47,506 nt of DNA from Bradyrhizobium sp. in8p8. GTDB lineage: Bacteria > Pseudomonadota > Alphaproteobacteria > Rhizobiales > Xanthobacteraceae. The stretch is from assembly GCF_000426845.1 (NCBI RefSeq), contig NZ_AUGD01000030.1, positions 1-47,506 of the forward strand, written 5' to 3'. The translations under genes and the position numbers were made by a program. Shown here one piece after another: positions 23,604 to 32,722 of the stretch; the stretch's first letter is position 1, and each line of letters opens with the position of its first letter. Below the pieces are notes generated by a model, which saw nothing but the letters and a program-made list of their open reading frames with translations, ran no database searches and was not told the DNA's origin.

Positions 23604-25763
23604 TCAGAATTCGGCGTGGGCGCGAAGCGACAGAATCGAGGCTGGTCCGCGGTCGGCGTTGTAGGCGGGGTTTGCAACAAACTGATAGTCGAAGGTGACG
23701 GTGCTCCAGCCGTTGACCCGCAAGGCGTAATACGCCTCGACGATCGACTCGTGGCCGTAGCGCAGTCTCCCATCACCGATCAGCAACCCCGTGCCTCCGG
23801 CGGCGAGGAAGTTACGATGTGCACTCGAGAGGCCGTTGACCGCAGCACCGACTCCGATCGTGTCCGCAGGCCGTCCCCATGCAGAACCCTTTAGGGAGAA
23901 ACCACCGGAAATGCTGCGGTCGATGTCCGTGAAGGAGAGGATTTCGGTGCGGCCGTCGTTCCAGCTTGCACGGGCGAAAAGCCCGAGGTCAGCTGTCAAA
24001 GCCTGTTCGATATTTCCATAAAAGCCATACTTATTCTGATTGCGGCGCAGGGCCGTCATCGCATCGTTGATATCTGTTTGAGGGCTCGCTTGCGCGAGGT
24101 TGATAGCGTCGCGATACGCGCCGGTGTAACCACGGTTGATGAAAGCGCCGATCCGAACCTTACCCGGCTGCCCGAACAGGCTGTGCCGTTCCTCGAACTC
24201 GACGGCGCCACCGCCGCCCCCATTGAAGACCAAAACATCACTGTTCGGCTCCCTGGGCACTTGGAAGGCCCCGGCTCGCACAGCCCAATCCTTACGATTC
24301 AGCTCGATGACCGCACCGCGCGTCATGCCGGGAAGGTCGGCGGGGAAGTCATAGGCCCCCGACGACCAGATTGCCCAATTCATGAAATCCGCGCGCGGAT
24401 CCTTGGCATAGGCATTCGCGTCGAAGAAATCGCCAACCGCGAAACGACCAACCGTGACAGTGACGCGATCGATATCGCGTCGCCCCGCCAGTTGCAGGGG
24501 GCCGTCTGCGACATCCTCCTGCTCGCCACCAAGACCGAATGTCTGCTGAAGATAGTAGCGCTGTGGCCGAAATTTCGGAAATTCAGCGCCGCCTTTTTGC
24601 GCTTCTCCATTTGGAAAGCCTGCGAGTCCGAGCGTCCCGTTCAGCCCGAAGCCTTGGGCTAGCTCGGGATTGAAATAGAACGCACCACCGTCCCAAAGCC
24701 TCACGCCAAGAAATGCGTCCGCGGTCCACGTCTCACGAACTTGCCCACCACCGGGCAGGCTGGCGCTGGAAGCGTAGGGGGAACGAATCGCGGGATAGCC
24801 TTGGGCGATGAATGTGGTCTGGCCATGAATATTCCAGTCCGGCGACATTTCGACAGTTGCCGGTGGTCTTGGGAGTGTCGAGGCCACATCGCCCAGTCGG
24901 TAGTTCAGGCCAAGCGTGAACCTCTGGGTTCGGGGGCGGACGGACACATCGCGCAGTCCGGCACCATCGAGTCGATAGGTCGAGGAAGCCAGATCGAGGT
25001 AGTCGTACTGGACGCGTGCCGTCCATGGTCCGCCTAAGGCCATTTCGACACCTGCGCCTGCCGTCCACCCAGCGTGCCAGCGCCCCAGTTTTGACAAAAC
25101 GCTGCCGTCATCGCCATTGATGTCGACGTTCGTTCGTGTCCAAGCGAGGCCTCCCGTTGCATAGGGGAGGAATGGGCCAAAAGCATAGCCGATCCTGCCA
25201 CGCACCGTCCCCACGACATCCAGGGATGTGTTGAAGGGAGCCGGTATCCGTCGCGTCTCATCGGGCGGGCTCACAAAAGTGACATCGGCTTCCGCGCCGA
25301 GCACCCAACGATCGCTGGCCTGAAAGTTGTAGCCTCCCTGAAAGCCGCCGATCATTCCTGTCACCGTAGGCGGCAGGCCAACGGACTGATTCAAGACGGG
25401 GTTCGTTCCCGGGCCAAGGCTGCCAGCCCCGAAACCGGTGTGTCCGCCAAAATAGACGCCCGACCAGTCGGGCCCGCCCGATTCCACCTTATTGTCACGC
25501 GAGGCCCCCGGTGCCTTCGTTGGCATCGCCAGGATGGGTTGCGGTCCACTAGTGTTGAGCCGTGCCGCATCCGGATGGCCGGGAGTCGTTTGAAGTTCTT
25601 GCGCGTGCGCTTTGGTTACCTGAAGAACCGCTACAAGACCGAGCGCCAGCAAGTAGAAAGCGATCACCATCAGTCGGCAAAAAAGAACCCGACGACGCCT
25701 GAAAACCTTCAGTCCGGTGGTGATAGTGAAATTGGGAAGTCCGTGGGTCGTAAAATAAGTCAT
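23604..25763 (-). CDS. Two-barrel outer-membrane protein: Omp25-like domain plus OprB-like porin
   Basis: 719 aa from ATG at 25763, supported by AGGAG 6 bases upstream. A long signal peptide ends near KAHAQ (~55). Residues ~99-290 match the small outer-membrane beta-barrel family of rhizobia (DWSGVYFGGHTGFG at the start, RFTLGLNYRLG at the end). Residues ~305-719 match carbohydrate-selective porins of the OprB type (DWNIHGQTTFIAQGYPAIRSPY onward) and end in Phe, the usual outer-membrane insertion signal. Fusions of this sort occur in Bradyrhizobium. It probably passes solutes, and perhaps Mg2+, through the outer membrane for the neighbouring inner-membrane transporters; the solute is not known. 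Confidence 0.88.
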   Translation of the reverse strand: MTYFTTHGLPNFTITTGLKVFRRRRVLFCRLMVIAFYLLALGLVAVLQVTKAHAQELQTTPGHPDAARLNTSGPQPILAMPTKAPGASRDNKVESGGPDWSGVYFGGHTGFGAGSLGPGTNPVLNQSVGLPPTVTGMIGGFQGGYNFQASDRWVLGAEADVTFVSPPDETRRIPAPFNTSLDVVGTVRGRIGYAFGPFLPYATGGLAWTRTNVDINGDDGSVLSKLGRWHAGWTAGAGVEMALGGPWTARVQYDYLDLASSTYRLDGAGLRDVSVRPRTQRFTLGLNYRLGDVASTLPRPPATVEMSPDWNIHGQTTFIAQGYPAIRSPYASSASLPGGGQVRETWTADAFLGVRLWDGGAFYFNPELAQGFGLNGTLGLAGFPNGEAQKGGAEFPKFRPQRYYLQQTFGLGGEQEDVADGPLQLAGRRDIDRVTVTVGRFAVGDFFDANAYAKDPRADFMNWAIWSSGAYDFPADLPGMTRGAVIELNRKDWAVRAGAFQVPREPNSDVLVFNGGGGGAVEFEERHSLFGQPGKVRIGAFINRGYTGAYRDAINLAQASPQTDINDAMTALRRNQNKYGFYGNIEQALTADLGLFARASWNDGRTEILSFTDIDRSISGGFSLKGSAWGRPADTIGVGAAVNGLSSAHRNFLAAGGTGLLIGDGRLRYGHESIVEAYYALRVNGWSTVTFDYQFVANPAYNADRGPASILSLRAHAEF

Positions 25764-26324
25764 GGGCTACTCCTGGCGTCGGGTTGCGAGAGCGCCCGGC
25801 GCCAATAGCCGCGAGCTGCCCTCCTAGTTTTCTCGTGAATTCAAGCGGCGCGAGTTGTTGGTCGCGCCGCGACTAGATGGGTCGTCCATTTGAAGCTCCT
25901 TGCTGATCGAAGTCCGGTTCAGGTCCGGGCCTCGTGCTTTGGTTCCATGCAAGCGATCGTTTTGCGCTTGTGTGGCTCACCAGCGGCAACGCCGCATTCG
26001 CGATATCGCCGCTCTGTTCAACCGTGCGCCGCAACGCAGCAGGAATCTGAGCTTGAAACCGTCCAGCAGACGGCGACGAGCAAGGTGAACGGCCGCATGC
26101 GTCACGAACATCGCCAAAACCGCCAAAGCCCAACACAAACGTCTGTCCAACCGATTCCGAAGCGACGACCTGGCATCGCCCGGCTCGCGATTGTGGGGCG
26201 GACGCGGCGCTTGTCGCCTCGGCGGTGGCGGCCCTTGTCGCGGGCAGTCTCCAGCCTGCGGCGGCGCAAATCTCAGGATCAACGGTGATGTGGACATGAT
26301 CAGGACCTCTCATGCGCTTGGCCG
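25764..26324. other. Intergenic region between porin and Mg2+ ATPase
   Basis: 561 bases. Overlapping frames on both strands are open (for example minus 25977-26297, ~106 aa, Arg-rich with a hydrophobic stretch, and minus 25873-26412), but none has recognisable homology and their Arg/Pro-rich composition is typical of GC-rich shadow frames. AGAGGT precedes the ATG of the 26297 frame, so a small gene there cannot be excluded. The promoter of the porin gene should lie near 25790-25860. Confidence 0.5.
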
Positions 26325-29039
26325 TCAGAACCATTGTCCGAACCGGCGGATGTAGACGGTCTTCATCAGTTGAGCGACGAGGCAGTAGCAGAGCAGCGTT
26401 CCGGCCAGCCACGGGAAGTAGGCGATAGGCAGGGGCTGCAATCCGATGGCTGCTCCCAGCGGAGAGAACGGCAAATAGATCCCCAGTACGCAGATGACGC
26501 TCGACATCAGCAAGACCGGCAAAGCCGCTGTGCTGTTGACGAAGGGAATCTTCTGGGTACGCAGCATATGGACCACGAGCGTTTGAGAAAGCAGGCCCTC
26601 GATGAACCAGCCCGACTGAAAGAGCGATTGATGCTCCGGGCTATTGGCGGCAAAGACGAACCACATCAGAGCGAACGTCGTGATGTCGAAGATCGAGGAC
26701 GTCGGCCCGATCCAGATCATGAAACGACCGATATTCTTGGCATCCCACTTCCGCGGTTTGCTGAGAAACTCCTTGTCCATGTGATCCCAAGGCAGCGCCA
26801 ATTGGGAAATGTCGTACATCAGGTTTTGCACGAGCAAATGGATCGACAGCATCGGCAGGAACGGAATGAATGCGCTCGCCACCAGCACTGAAAACACGTT
26901 TCCGAAGTTCGAGCTGGCGGTCATGTTGAGGTATTTCATGATGTTGCCGAAGGTTTCGCGCCCCTTCAGCACACCCTCCTCAAGAACCATCAGGCTCTTC
27001 TCGAGCAGGATGATATCGGCCGACTCCTTCGCAATATCGGCGCCGCTATCGACGGAAATGCCGACATCGGCATCGCGCAGCGCCGGGGCGTCATTGATGC
27101 CGTCACCGAGAAATCCGACGGTATGACCGTTAGCCTGAAGCGCCTGCAATACACGCGACTTCTGGAGCGGAGTGAGCTTCGCGAAGATCGTCCGCTCCTC
27201 GACCAAAACGCGAAGCGCGGTGTCGTCCAATTTTTCTATGTCGCGCCCGAGTACGGCTTGGCCCGGTTCAAGTCCTACTTCACGGCAGATCTTGGCACTC
27301 ACGACCGCATTGTCGCCCGTAAGAACCTTGACCTTGACGCCATGCTCCGCGAGCGCAGCGATTGCTGGTCCAGCCGTCTCCTTTGGCGGGTCGAGAAAAG
27401 TAAGGAACCCCTGAATCGTGAGATCGGCTTCGTCCGCGATGGCATAATGCGTCTTGGCCTCGGACGCCACAAACCCTCGGGTGGCGACGACCAGCACACG
27501 GAATCCGTCCTCGTTGTACGCCCGAGCCATCGCAGCCAGATTCTTGCGCTCAACGTCACCAAGGCGGATCAGATCTTTGCCTCTTCTGACGTGCGTAGAG
27601 ATCGACAGCATCTCCTCAACCGCGCCCTTGCAGATGAGCAAGTGATCTCCGTCCTCGCCCTCGACGACCACTGAGAGTCGGCGGCGCACGAAGTCGAACG
27701 GAAGTTCATCGACTTTTCGGTAGCTCGCGGCCGTGTTCGTGATGGCTGGCTCCGCCCCGGCGAATCGCACGACGGCCTGATCCATCAGGTTCTTCACGCC
27801 GCTCTGGTGGTAGCTGTTCAACCAGCCCAACCGGAGAACGTCAGCGTTGGGTTGCCCGGTAACGTCGACGTGGTGCTCCAGAATGATCTTGTCCTGAGTC
27901 AGCGTGCCGGTCTTGTCCGTGCAGAGAACATCCATCGCGCCGAAGTTCTGAATGGCGTTGAGTCGCTTCACGACGACTTTGCGCCGCGCCATCGCTACGG
28001 CGCCCTTCGCGAGGTTCGAGGAAACGATCATCGGCAGCATTTCGGGGGTAAGTCCGACGGCGACGGCAAGGCCGAACAACAGCGCTTCCACCCAGTCGCC
28101 TTTGGTCAGGCCGTTGATGACAAAGACGACAGGAACCATGACGAGCATGAAGCGGATGAGCAGCCAGCTCACACTGTTGATGCCGCGATCGAACGCCGTT
28201 TGAGCGCGCGATCCGACGATCGCCTTGGCTAACGATCCGAAATAGGTGCGAGCACCCGTGGCAACGACAAGCGCGGTCGCCGTGCCGCTCACGACGTTGG
28301 TGCCCATGAAGCAGACGTTGGGCATGTCGAGCGCGTTCATTTCGCTGGACGCTACGCTCGCCGCGGACTTCTCGGCGACAGACCCGAGCGTGTCATACTT
28401 CTCAACAGGGATGGCCTCACCGGTGAGCACTGCCTGGCTCACAAACAGATCGCGGGATTCGATCAGCCTCACGTCTGCCGGGATCATATCCCCTGCTGAA
28501 AGACGCACGATGTCGCCGGCGACGATCTCTCGCATCGGGATTTCGAATGCTTCGGGATTTGACGTTGCCGATCCTCGACGAAGAACCGTCGCCGTCGTGC
28601 GGACCATCGCCTTCAGAGCTTCGGCCGCAGCGCTCGATCGGTACTCCTGAACGAAGCGCATCAAGGCGCTGGCAAGCACCATCACGATGATGATGGTGAC
28701 TTTTGTCGGATCCGCATCCTCGCCATGTTGAAGCCGAAGCCAGATGTCCGTTACAGCGCTGATCCCAGCCAGGATCAGCAGCACTGCAATGAACGGATTC
28801 TTGAAAGCGCCAAAAAACTGAACAACCGCTGGCAGGCGTCGCTCTTGCGCAACCTCATTGGGGCCGTCTTTTGCCAGCCGTTCGATCGCATCTCGGGCAA
28901 TCAGGCCGTTGCGGTCGCCTTTGACGTTTTCGAAGGTGTCATCCAACCCATTCTGGGCTTCACGGACCGCCTTCATCGACAGCTTGCGTTCGTCTTTTCC
29001 GCGCGGCTTGAGAGCCGCCTTGAGGATGGGGGCATTCAT
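26325..29039 (-). CDS. Magnesium-translocating P-type ATPase (MgtA/MgtB family)
   Basis: 904 aa from ATG at 29039, chosen because GGAG lies 9 bases upstream and the family N-terminus begins there; the frame remains open 57 codons further upstream. Type IIIB P-ATPase that imports Mg2+ with the gradient. The actuator LTGEA motif (205-209), phosphorylation site D375 in CTDKTGTLT, TGDN and GDGINDAPAL hinge motifs, VGLTPEMLPMIV in TM4 and about ten membrane segments are visible. It is the first gene of the leftward block that contains the porin and mgtC. The leader has strong secondary structure, suggesting RNA-level control. MgtA and MgtB cannot be told apart reliably, so no symbol is given. Confidence 0.95.
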   Translation of the reverse strand: MNAPILKAALKPRGKDERKLSMKAVREAQNGLDDTFENVKGDRNGLIARDAIERLAKDGPNEVAQERRLPAVVQFFGAFKNPFIAVLLILAGISAVTDIWLRLQHGEDADPTKVTIIIVMVLASALMRFVQEYRSSAAAEALKAMVRTTATVLRRGSATSNPEAFEIPMREIVAGDIVRLSAGDMIPADVRLIESRDLFVSQAVLTGEAIPVEKYDTLGSVAEKSAASVASSEMNALDMPNVCFMGTNVVSGTATALVVATGARTYFGSLAKAIVGSRAQTAFDRGINSVSWLLIRFMLVMVPVVFVINGLTKGDWVEALLFGLAVAVGLTPEMLPMIVSSNLAKGAVAMARRKVVVKRLNAIQNFGAMDVLCTDKTGTLTQDKIILEHHVDVTGQPNADVLRLGWLNSYHQSGVKNLMDQAVVRFAGAEPAITNTAASYRKVDELPFDFVRRRLSVVVEGEDGDHLLICKGAVEEMLSISTHVRRGKDLIRLGDVERKNLAAMARAYNEDGFRVLVVATRGFVASEAKTHYAIADEADLTIQGFLTFLDPPKETAGPAIAALAEHGVKVKVLTGDNAVVSAKICREVGLEPGQAVLGRDIEKLDDTALRVLVEERTIFAKLTPLQKSRVLQALQANGHTVGFLGDGINDAPALRDADVGISVDSGADIAKESADIILLEKSLMVLEEGVLKGRETFGNIMKYLNMTASSNFGNVFSVLVASAFIPFLPMLSIHLLVQNLMYDISQLALPWDHMDKEFLSKPRKWDAKNIGRFMIWIGPTSSIFDITTFALMWFVFAANSPEHQSLFQSGWFIEGLLSQTLVVHMLRTQKIPFVNSTAALPVLLMSSVICVLGIYLPFSPLGAAIGLQPLPIAYFPWLAGTLLCYCLVAQLMKTVYIRRFGQWF

Positions 29040-29057
29040 TGGATGAATCTCCTGCCG

Positions 29058-29102
29058 CAAGCGCCGAGACCATGCGCCTCTCGGCACGGTCTTCGGCGCT
29101 TG
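29058..29102 (-). promoter_or_regulatory. Mutually exclusive hairpins in the Mg2+ ATPase leader
   Basis: CAAGCGCCGAGACC (29058-29071) pairs with 29088-29102 over 14 bp with one bulged base. Inside it, GCCGAGA (29063-29069) also pairs perfectly with TCTCGGC (29079-29085), so the two hairpins cannot coexist. The outer stem ends a few bases before the GGAG ribosome site. The upstream in-frame leader is rich in Pro codons. This resembles a translation- or attenuation-type switch; no match to the M-box or mgtA riboswitch consensus can be claimed. Confidence 0.5.
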
Positions 29103-29342
29103 GGGTCTTGGTCGGCTGAGGGGATAATGAAACCGATGCATCTTCACGACGCTCGGCATTCGGACCGCGCTTGAGCAGCGCAGCCGCTCTTCACCAGGGA
29201 GGGTCCGCACCTTCGCGCGACCGTGCGATTCTGCGCGAGTACGGATTGCCGCCCCGGCGGGGGTGAAGCCCGTCCAGGCCGGCGGACACCAGAACCATCG
29301 CCGTGCTGGCCTTATGCAGCGTGAGGGAATGCATCACACGCC

Positions 29343-29639
29343 TCACGCCGCAAAGCGACCATGCTGGTAAACTGCAAGAAGGAGTCCGGCGCGCTCGATC
29401 AATCGGCGCAACCCGCCGCCCGTGTCTGGTTCGGCGTCAAGCATCCAGATGCATTCGAGCCGACCGGTCTCGCCATTGACACGCCACGCCGCGACCAGTC
29501 GAGTCCGGTTCGTGCGGGGAGACTTCGTGAAAGGACGGTCACGCTCGCATCGCGGGTCGGCGAATGCGGGATTGCGTTTCGGCGAGGCGATCCGCGAAAC
29601 GCGGAGCGAAGCCGGCAGAGTAAAAAATTGGAGAGTCAT
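29343..29639 (-). CDS. Small conserved-looking hypothetical protein
   Basis: 98 aa. GGAGGTG stands 6 bases before the ATG, one of the best ribosome sites in the window. The N-terminal half is basic; the second half has RTRLVAAWRVNGETGRLECIWMLD, resembling short uncharacterised alphaproteobacterial proteins with an AWR...TGRLE core. No membrane segment. It is transcribed toward the Mg2+ ATPase, ~300 bases upstream of that gene's start, so the two may share a transcript. Function unknown. Confidence 0.6.
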   Translation of the reverse strand: MTLQFFTLPASLRVSRIASPKRNPAFADPRCERDRPFTKSPRTNRTRLVAAWRVNGETGRLECIWMLDAEPDTGGGLRRLIERAGLLLAVYQHGRFAA

Positions 29640-30224
29640 GTCTCACCTCCGTGACGAGCCGCTCGGCCGTCACAGGCGAGACTGATGATTCAGACTCGCG
29701 AGAACGACCTGAGCGGCACGCTTGCTCGACTACTGTCGCTTGGCATTGCTCGTTGATCCTCATGCGTCGGCAGCGGGTTGGAGCCGCTAGATGACATTGG
29801 CTGGATATCACCGTCATTCCTTGAGTGACAGTGTCTTGCGGGGTTGATCCGATATACAAAACAATATCCGGGATATACCATCGTATATTGTAAGGTCTTC
29901 GGCGATAACTACCTGCGCAATATCAAGCCGCTTAGACTCACCGGACACGGGCGCGTCGACTTCACTAGCGATGTGATCGCTCTGATTTATTTCGATCCGA
30001 GGTCTAGTGTGGGTATCGATATGGTTCTTGTCGAGCGCATCGTCGCGCGAAGCCCTCGTCTTCGGCGATTGCTTTATTCGTTGTCCTTAACCTTTCTGAA
30101 AGCGGCGTTTCGGTTTCGCCGCACGGGCTTGGATGCCTTTGCCCGACCGACATTGCGTTTATCGCAGTGTCTCTTTCGTACTGCCTCTTCGCGGATACGA
30201 CGTCGTTATGCAGCCGAGCCGAAA
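29640..30224. other. Intergenic region with palindromic sites
   Basis: 585 bases with no certain gene. A frame from 29844 is open into the next gene, but its first ~127 codons resemble nothing and carry no ribosome site. Palindromes occur at 29853-29871 (GATAT-N8-ATATC) and 29873-29888, likely a control region for the divergent genes at 29639 and 30225. Confidence 0.5.
29873..29888. promoter_or_regulatory. ATATAC-N4-GTATAT palindrome, candidate operator
   Basis: ATATACCATCGTATAT: perfect 6-bp inverted repeat with a 4-base spacer. It shares the spacing and core of the sites at 5056-5069 and 20920-20935. A neighbouring imperfect palindrome (GATAT-N8-ATATC, 29852-29869) makes a cluster. A FixJ-type regulator encoded on the element is a candidate binder. 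Confidence 0.5.
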
Positions 30225-30485
30225 ATGACGTCGGACTCGCGCTTTGTGCTCCGTCGCCTTTCTCTCAAACTTTTGATCGTGCTGATCTTTGCCGGTGCTC
30301 AAAGCCCGCTGCCCTGGGGATTCGGGAAAGCGCTTACGATGATGCTGTTTATGAGCGCGGCTATCAGCTGTGCCTTGGCCCTCATGAACCACCAACGATT
30401 CAGATTGGGAGTCTTGAGCTACTGGGACGAATCTTTGGCCTTTGTCCTGCTCGGCCAAACCGCGCGGATGGTGTTTCTACGTTGA
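30225..30485 (+). CDS. Small membrane protein
   Basis: 86 aa from ATG at 30225. Basic N-terminus (RFVLRRLSLK) followed by two to three hydrophobic segments (~13-30, ~34-52, ~66-84) with a conserved-looking PLPWGFGKALTMMLF and NHQRFRLG between them. The ORF is open upstream to 29844, but hydrophobic, family-like sequence begins only here. No clear ribosome site. Likely an inner-membrane protein of unknown function found in rhizobial genomes; the start is uncertain. Confidence 0.5.
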   Translation: MTSDSRFVLRRLSLKLLIVLIFAGAQSPLPWGFGKALTMMLFMSAAISCALALMNHQRFRLGVLSYWDESLAFVLLGQTARMVFLR

Positions 30486-30630
30486 AGTATTGCGAGTGCG
30501 CTATGCCGGGGGCTCTCGTCTTCAAAATACTCGCCAATAACCTGCCACGCGATACGGGAATCGCGAAGGTGGCCGTCGAGGCGAGACGCGGGGCAGCGAC
30601 AACCGCCTGCGGCGTCGTTTGGTATTGGTT

Positions 30631-30876
30631 ATGACGGAGCGTCGCACCACTCGCCGTCGCCGCACGCTGTTGACGGGGAAGATCATTCTCAATCAGCGAT
30701 CGTCCGTGATAAGTTGCGTCGTCCGAAACTTGTCGGACACAGGCGCCTGCCTCGAAGTTCCTGCTGCCCTGAACATTCCGGATGCCTTCGAGCTGAAAAT
30801 AGAACCTGGCGGCGCTTGCTCACAGTGTCGAATAGTCTGGCGGAGCGCTACGCGCATCGGCGTGGCGTTCGATTGA
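30631..30876 (+). CDS. PilZ-domain protein
   Basis: 81 aa from ATG at 30631 (a GTG-like upstream start at 30619 adds four residues). A single short PilZ domain: the N-terminal Arg cluster RRTTRRRR supplies the RxxxR motif, and NLSDTGA fits (D/N)xSxxG, the two motifs needed to bind cyclic di-GMP. The end (CRIVWRSATRIGVAFD) is typical of stand-alone alphaproteobacterial PilZ proteins. It would act as a c-di-GMP receptor affecting motility or surface traits. It is 146 bases after the small membrane protein on the same strand. Confidence 0.85.
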   Translation: MTERRTTRRRRTLLTGKIILNQRSSVISCVVRNLSDTGACLEVPAALNIPDAFELKIEPGGACSQCRIVWRSATRIGVAFD

Positions 30877-31424
30877 CACAAAGCTAGAACGCGCCTTCAC
30901 TTTCAAGGGCGAGTGTAAAGGCGCTGGCCCGAGATACTGGCCGCGCGCACGGCGCTGCAGGCGTGACGGCTGATATGGCCGGACGGCAGGCTACAGAAAT
31001 AACAAGGACAATGTGTGGGGGAAAGAGCCAATCTCACAAGGAGAATGGCGCGCCGTACTGGATAAAAGTGCGAACGCATATGTGATTGAATCTGCGATTA
31101 ATTTATTTTGGGGCATCGTGATCCTCTCATCTTTCAGCGTTCGCCGGCTGCCGCCAATAGCCCCACCCAAACGGGTGCGCCGAACCGAACGCGGAGCTGA
31201 TATCGGACCAAGTACAAGGTATCCGGTATTTTGCTTCTCCCGGGTCTATGAGGAAATGACTAGCTCTTTCCAAATCTGGGCCGCGTACGCAGTGGCTCTC
31301 TCCTAGTCCTGAAGTCCGCGGCATGTGTGATTGGGTACCGCTGGAATACATCGCAGAAAATCCCATTCTGCAGCGATGCAAATATCGAGTGCAAAATCGA
31401 TTAAAAAATAGAGAGCTCCGCGAA
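30877..31424. other. Gene-poor intergenic region
   Basis: 548 bases. A tiny frame at 31011-31085 (24 codons, AAGGA 5-9 bases upstream of ATG) could be translated but matches nothing. A bulged inverted repeat at 31349-31378 (CATCGCAGAA against TTCT and GCGATG) lies after the VIT stop on the minus strand, and on that strand the run of T at 31402-31407 precedes it, so it is not a standard terminator. Confidence 0.45.
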
Positions 31425-32120
31425 CTAGACGGCTCGACCGATGAGGGCACCAATGGTCGCAGTTGAGGCCATGGCGACTGCTCCCCAAAACACGACCCGA
31501 AGAGTGGGTTTCCATATGCTGGCGCCGCCAGCGCGAGCGCCGATCGCTCCGAGAACGCCAAGTCCGATGAGGCAGGCAATGGAGACGGTCCAGGTGGCGG
31601 TCCAGGCCGGCGACAGGAGAGCGACGGCCAGCGGCAAAGTCGCGCCAGATGCGAAGGTGACCGCCGAAGTGAAAGCCGCTTGAACTGGCTTCGCCATCAC
31701 ATGACTGGTCAGTCCGAGTTCATCCCGCGCATGGGCCCCGAAGGCGTCCTTTGCCATCATCTGCTCGGCGACCTGTCGCGCCAGTTCGGGCGTTACACCA
31801 CGCTGCTCGTAGATCGCGGCGAGTTCGGCCAGCTCCGCTTCAGGTTGCGTGGCAAGTTCGCGGCGCTCACGCGCCATGTCGGCTTCTTCCGTATCGGCCT
31901 GGGAACTGACCGACACATATTCGCCTGCAGCCATCGACATTGCTCCGGCGACGAGCCCCGCTACGCCAGCAACCAGAATTTCGTGGGAAGCGGCGGTCGC
32001 GGCGGCAACACCGACGATCAGACTCGATGTTGAAATCAGCCCGTCATTGGCGCCTAGCACCGCTGCGCGAAGCCAACCTATTCGTTCGATCAGATGGTTC
32101 TCTTTATGAAGGGCTCGCAT
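31425..32120 (-). CDS. VIT1/CCC1-family iron/manganese transporter
   Basis: 231 aa, full length. The N-terminus LIERIGWLRAAVLGANDGLISTSSLIVGVAAA and GAMSMAAGEYVSVSSQADTEEADMARE are hallmarks of the VIT family, which exports Fe2+ or Mn2+ from the cytoplasm in exchange for protons. Five hydrophobic segments flank a helical cytoplasmic region (~75-140) rich in Glu, where VIT proteins bind metal. AGGA lies ~9 bases before the ATG. It stands alone between the PilZ gene and the Czc operon and fits the metal theme of the cargo. Confidence 0.93.
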   Translation of the reverse strand: MRALHKENHLIERIGWLRAAVLGANDGLISTSSLIVGVAAATAASHEILVAGVAGLVAGAMSMAAGEYVSVSSQADTEEADMARERRELATQPEAELAELAAIYEQRGVTPELARQVAEQMMAKDAFGAHARDELGLTSHVMAKPVQAAFTSAVTFASGATLPLAVALLSPAWTATWTVSIACLIGLGVLGAIGARAGGASIWKPTLRVVFWGAVAMASTATIGALIGRAV

Positions 32121-32239
32121 GGAACATGGTCCTGAATTACATTTCTAAGGCTTTGTAACGCGGCGCTGAGCACATAGGAAAAGGCGCCTTGCCTTCGAGA
32201 TCGATCTGGAAACTTGGCCGGTCAGGCTGATCAATGATG

Positions 32240-32722
32240 CTATCTTCCGATGAAACGCCTACCGTTCCATCGCCACATACGCTGTAGTCCAAAGCCGCAT
32301 TCAACTTCAATCGCCGGAGTGTTGTCCAGGCCTCTCAACGTGACTTCATTTGCCCTGACACTCATCACCAGATGATATCGTCCGTGGTGCGACATGTAGA
32401 CCTGATGGAGGCATTTTCCGCTGCTACAAAACGTAAGGCGGTCGCCACATCTGAGTTCATGAAGATGAAGAGCGATGAGACGAACGTTCCCAACGTCAAT
32501 GAAGCGGCTGAAGCCACGCGTTGTTGTCAATTCATCGCCACATACCTTCCTGTATTTTTGAAGGCCTGCCCGCACTTCCGCCGGCAGGTTTTGCACGTAG
32601 AAAGGACTGGGTTGATTGTCATGGACAGGAGAACTTGCGAGCGAGAGGGCCGGCGAGACAAAGAAAAGTGACGTCATAGCGGCTAAGATTGCCACGTCAC
32701 GGAGCCGATTCGATCTTTTCAT
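32240..32722 (-). CDS. Exported Cys-containing protein of the czc operon
   Basis: 160 aa from ATG at 32722, which overlaps the czcA stop as ATGA; a longer frame to 32791 is rejected. A Sec signal peptide covers ~1-30 (basic start, hydrophobic core AILAAMTSLFFVSPALSLA). The mature protein has five cysteines: VCGDEL, RCGDRLTFCSSGKC and VECGF, with several His around HLHELRC and YMSHHGRYH. This could bind metal or form disulfides. Not a recognised family. Coupling to the pump gene suggests it works with CzcA in the periplasm. Confidence 0.7.
   Translation of the reverse strand: MKRSNRLRDVAILAAMTSLFFVSPALSLASSPVHDNQPSPFYVQNLPAEVRAGLQKYRKVCGDELTTTRGFSRFIDVGNVRLIALHLHELRCGDRLTFCSSGKCLHQVYMSHHGRYHLVMSVRANEVTLRGLDNTPAIEVECGFGLQRMWRWNGRRFIGR

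Noticed and set aside
31349..31378. Bulged inverted repeat as rho-independent terminator for the VIT gene
   Set aside because: The stem is bulged and the T-run on the minus strand comes before, not after, the stem.
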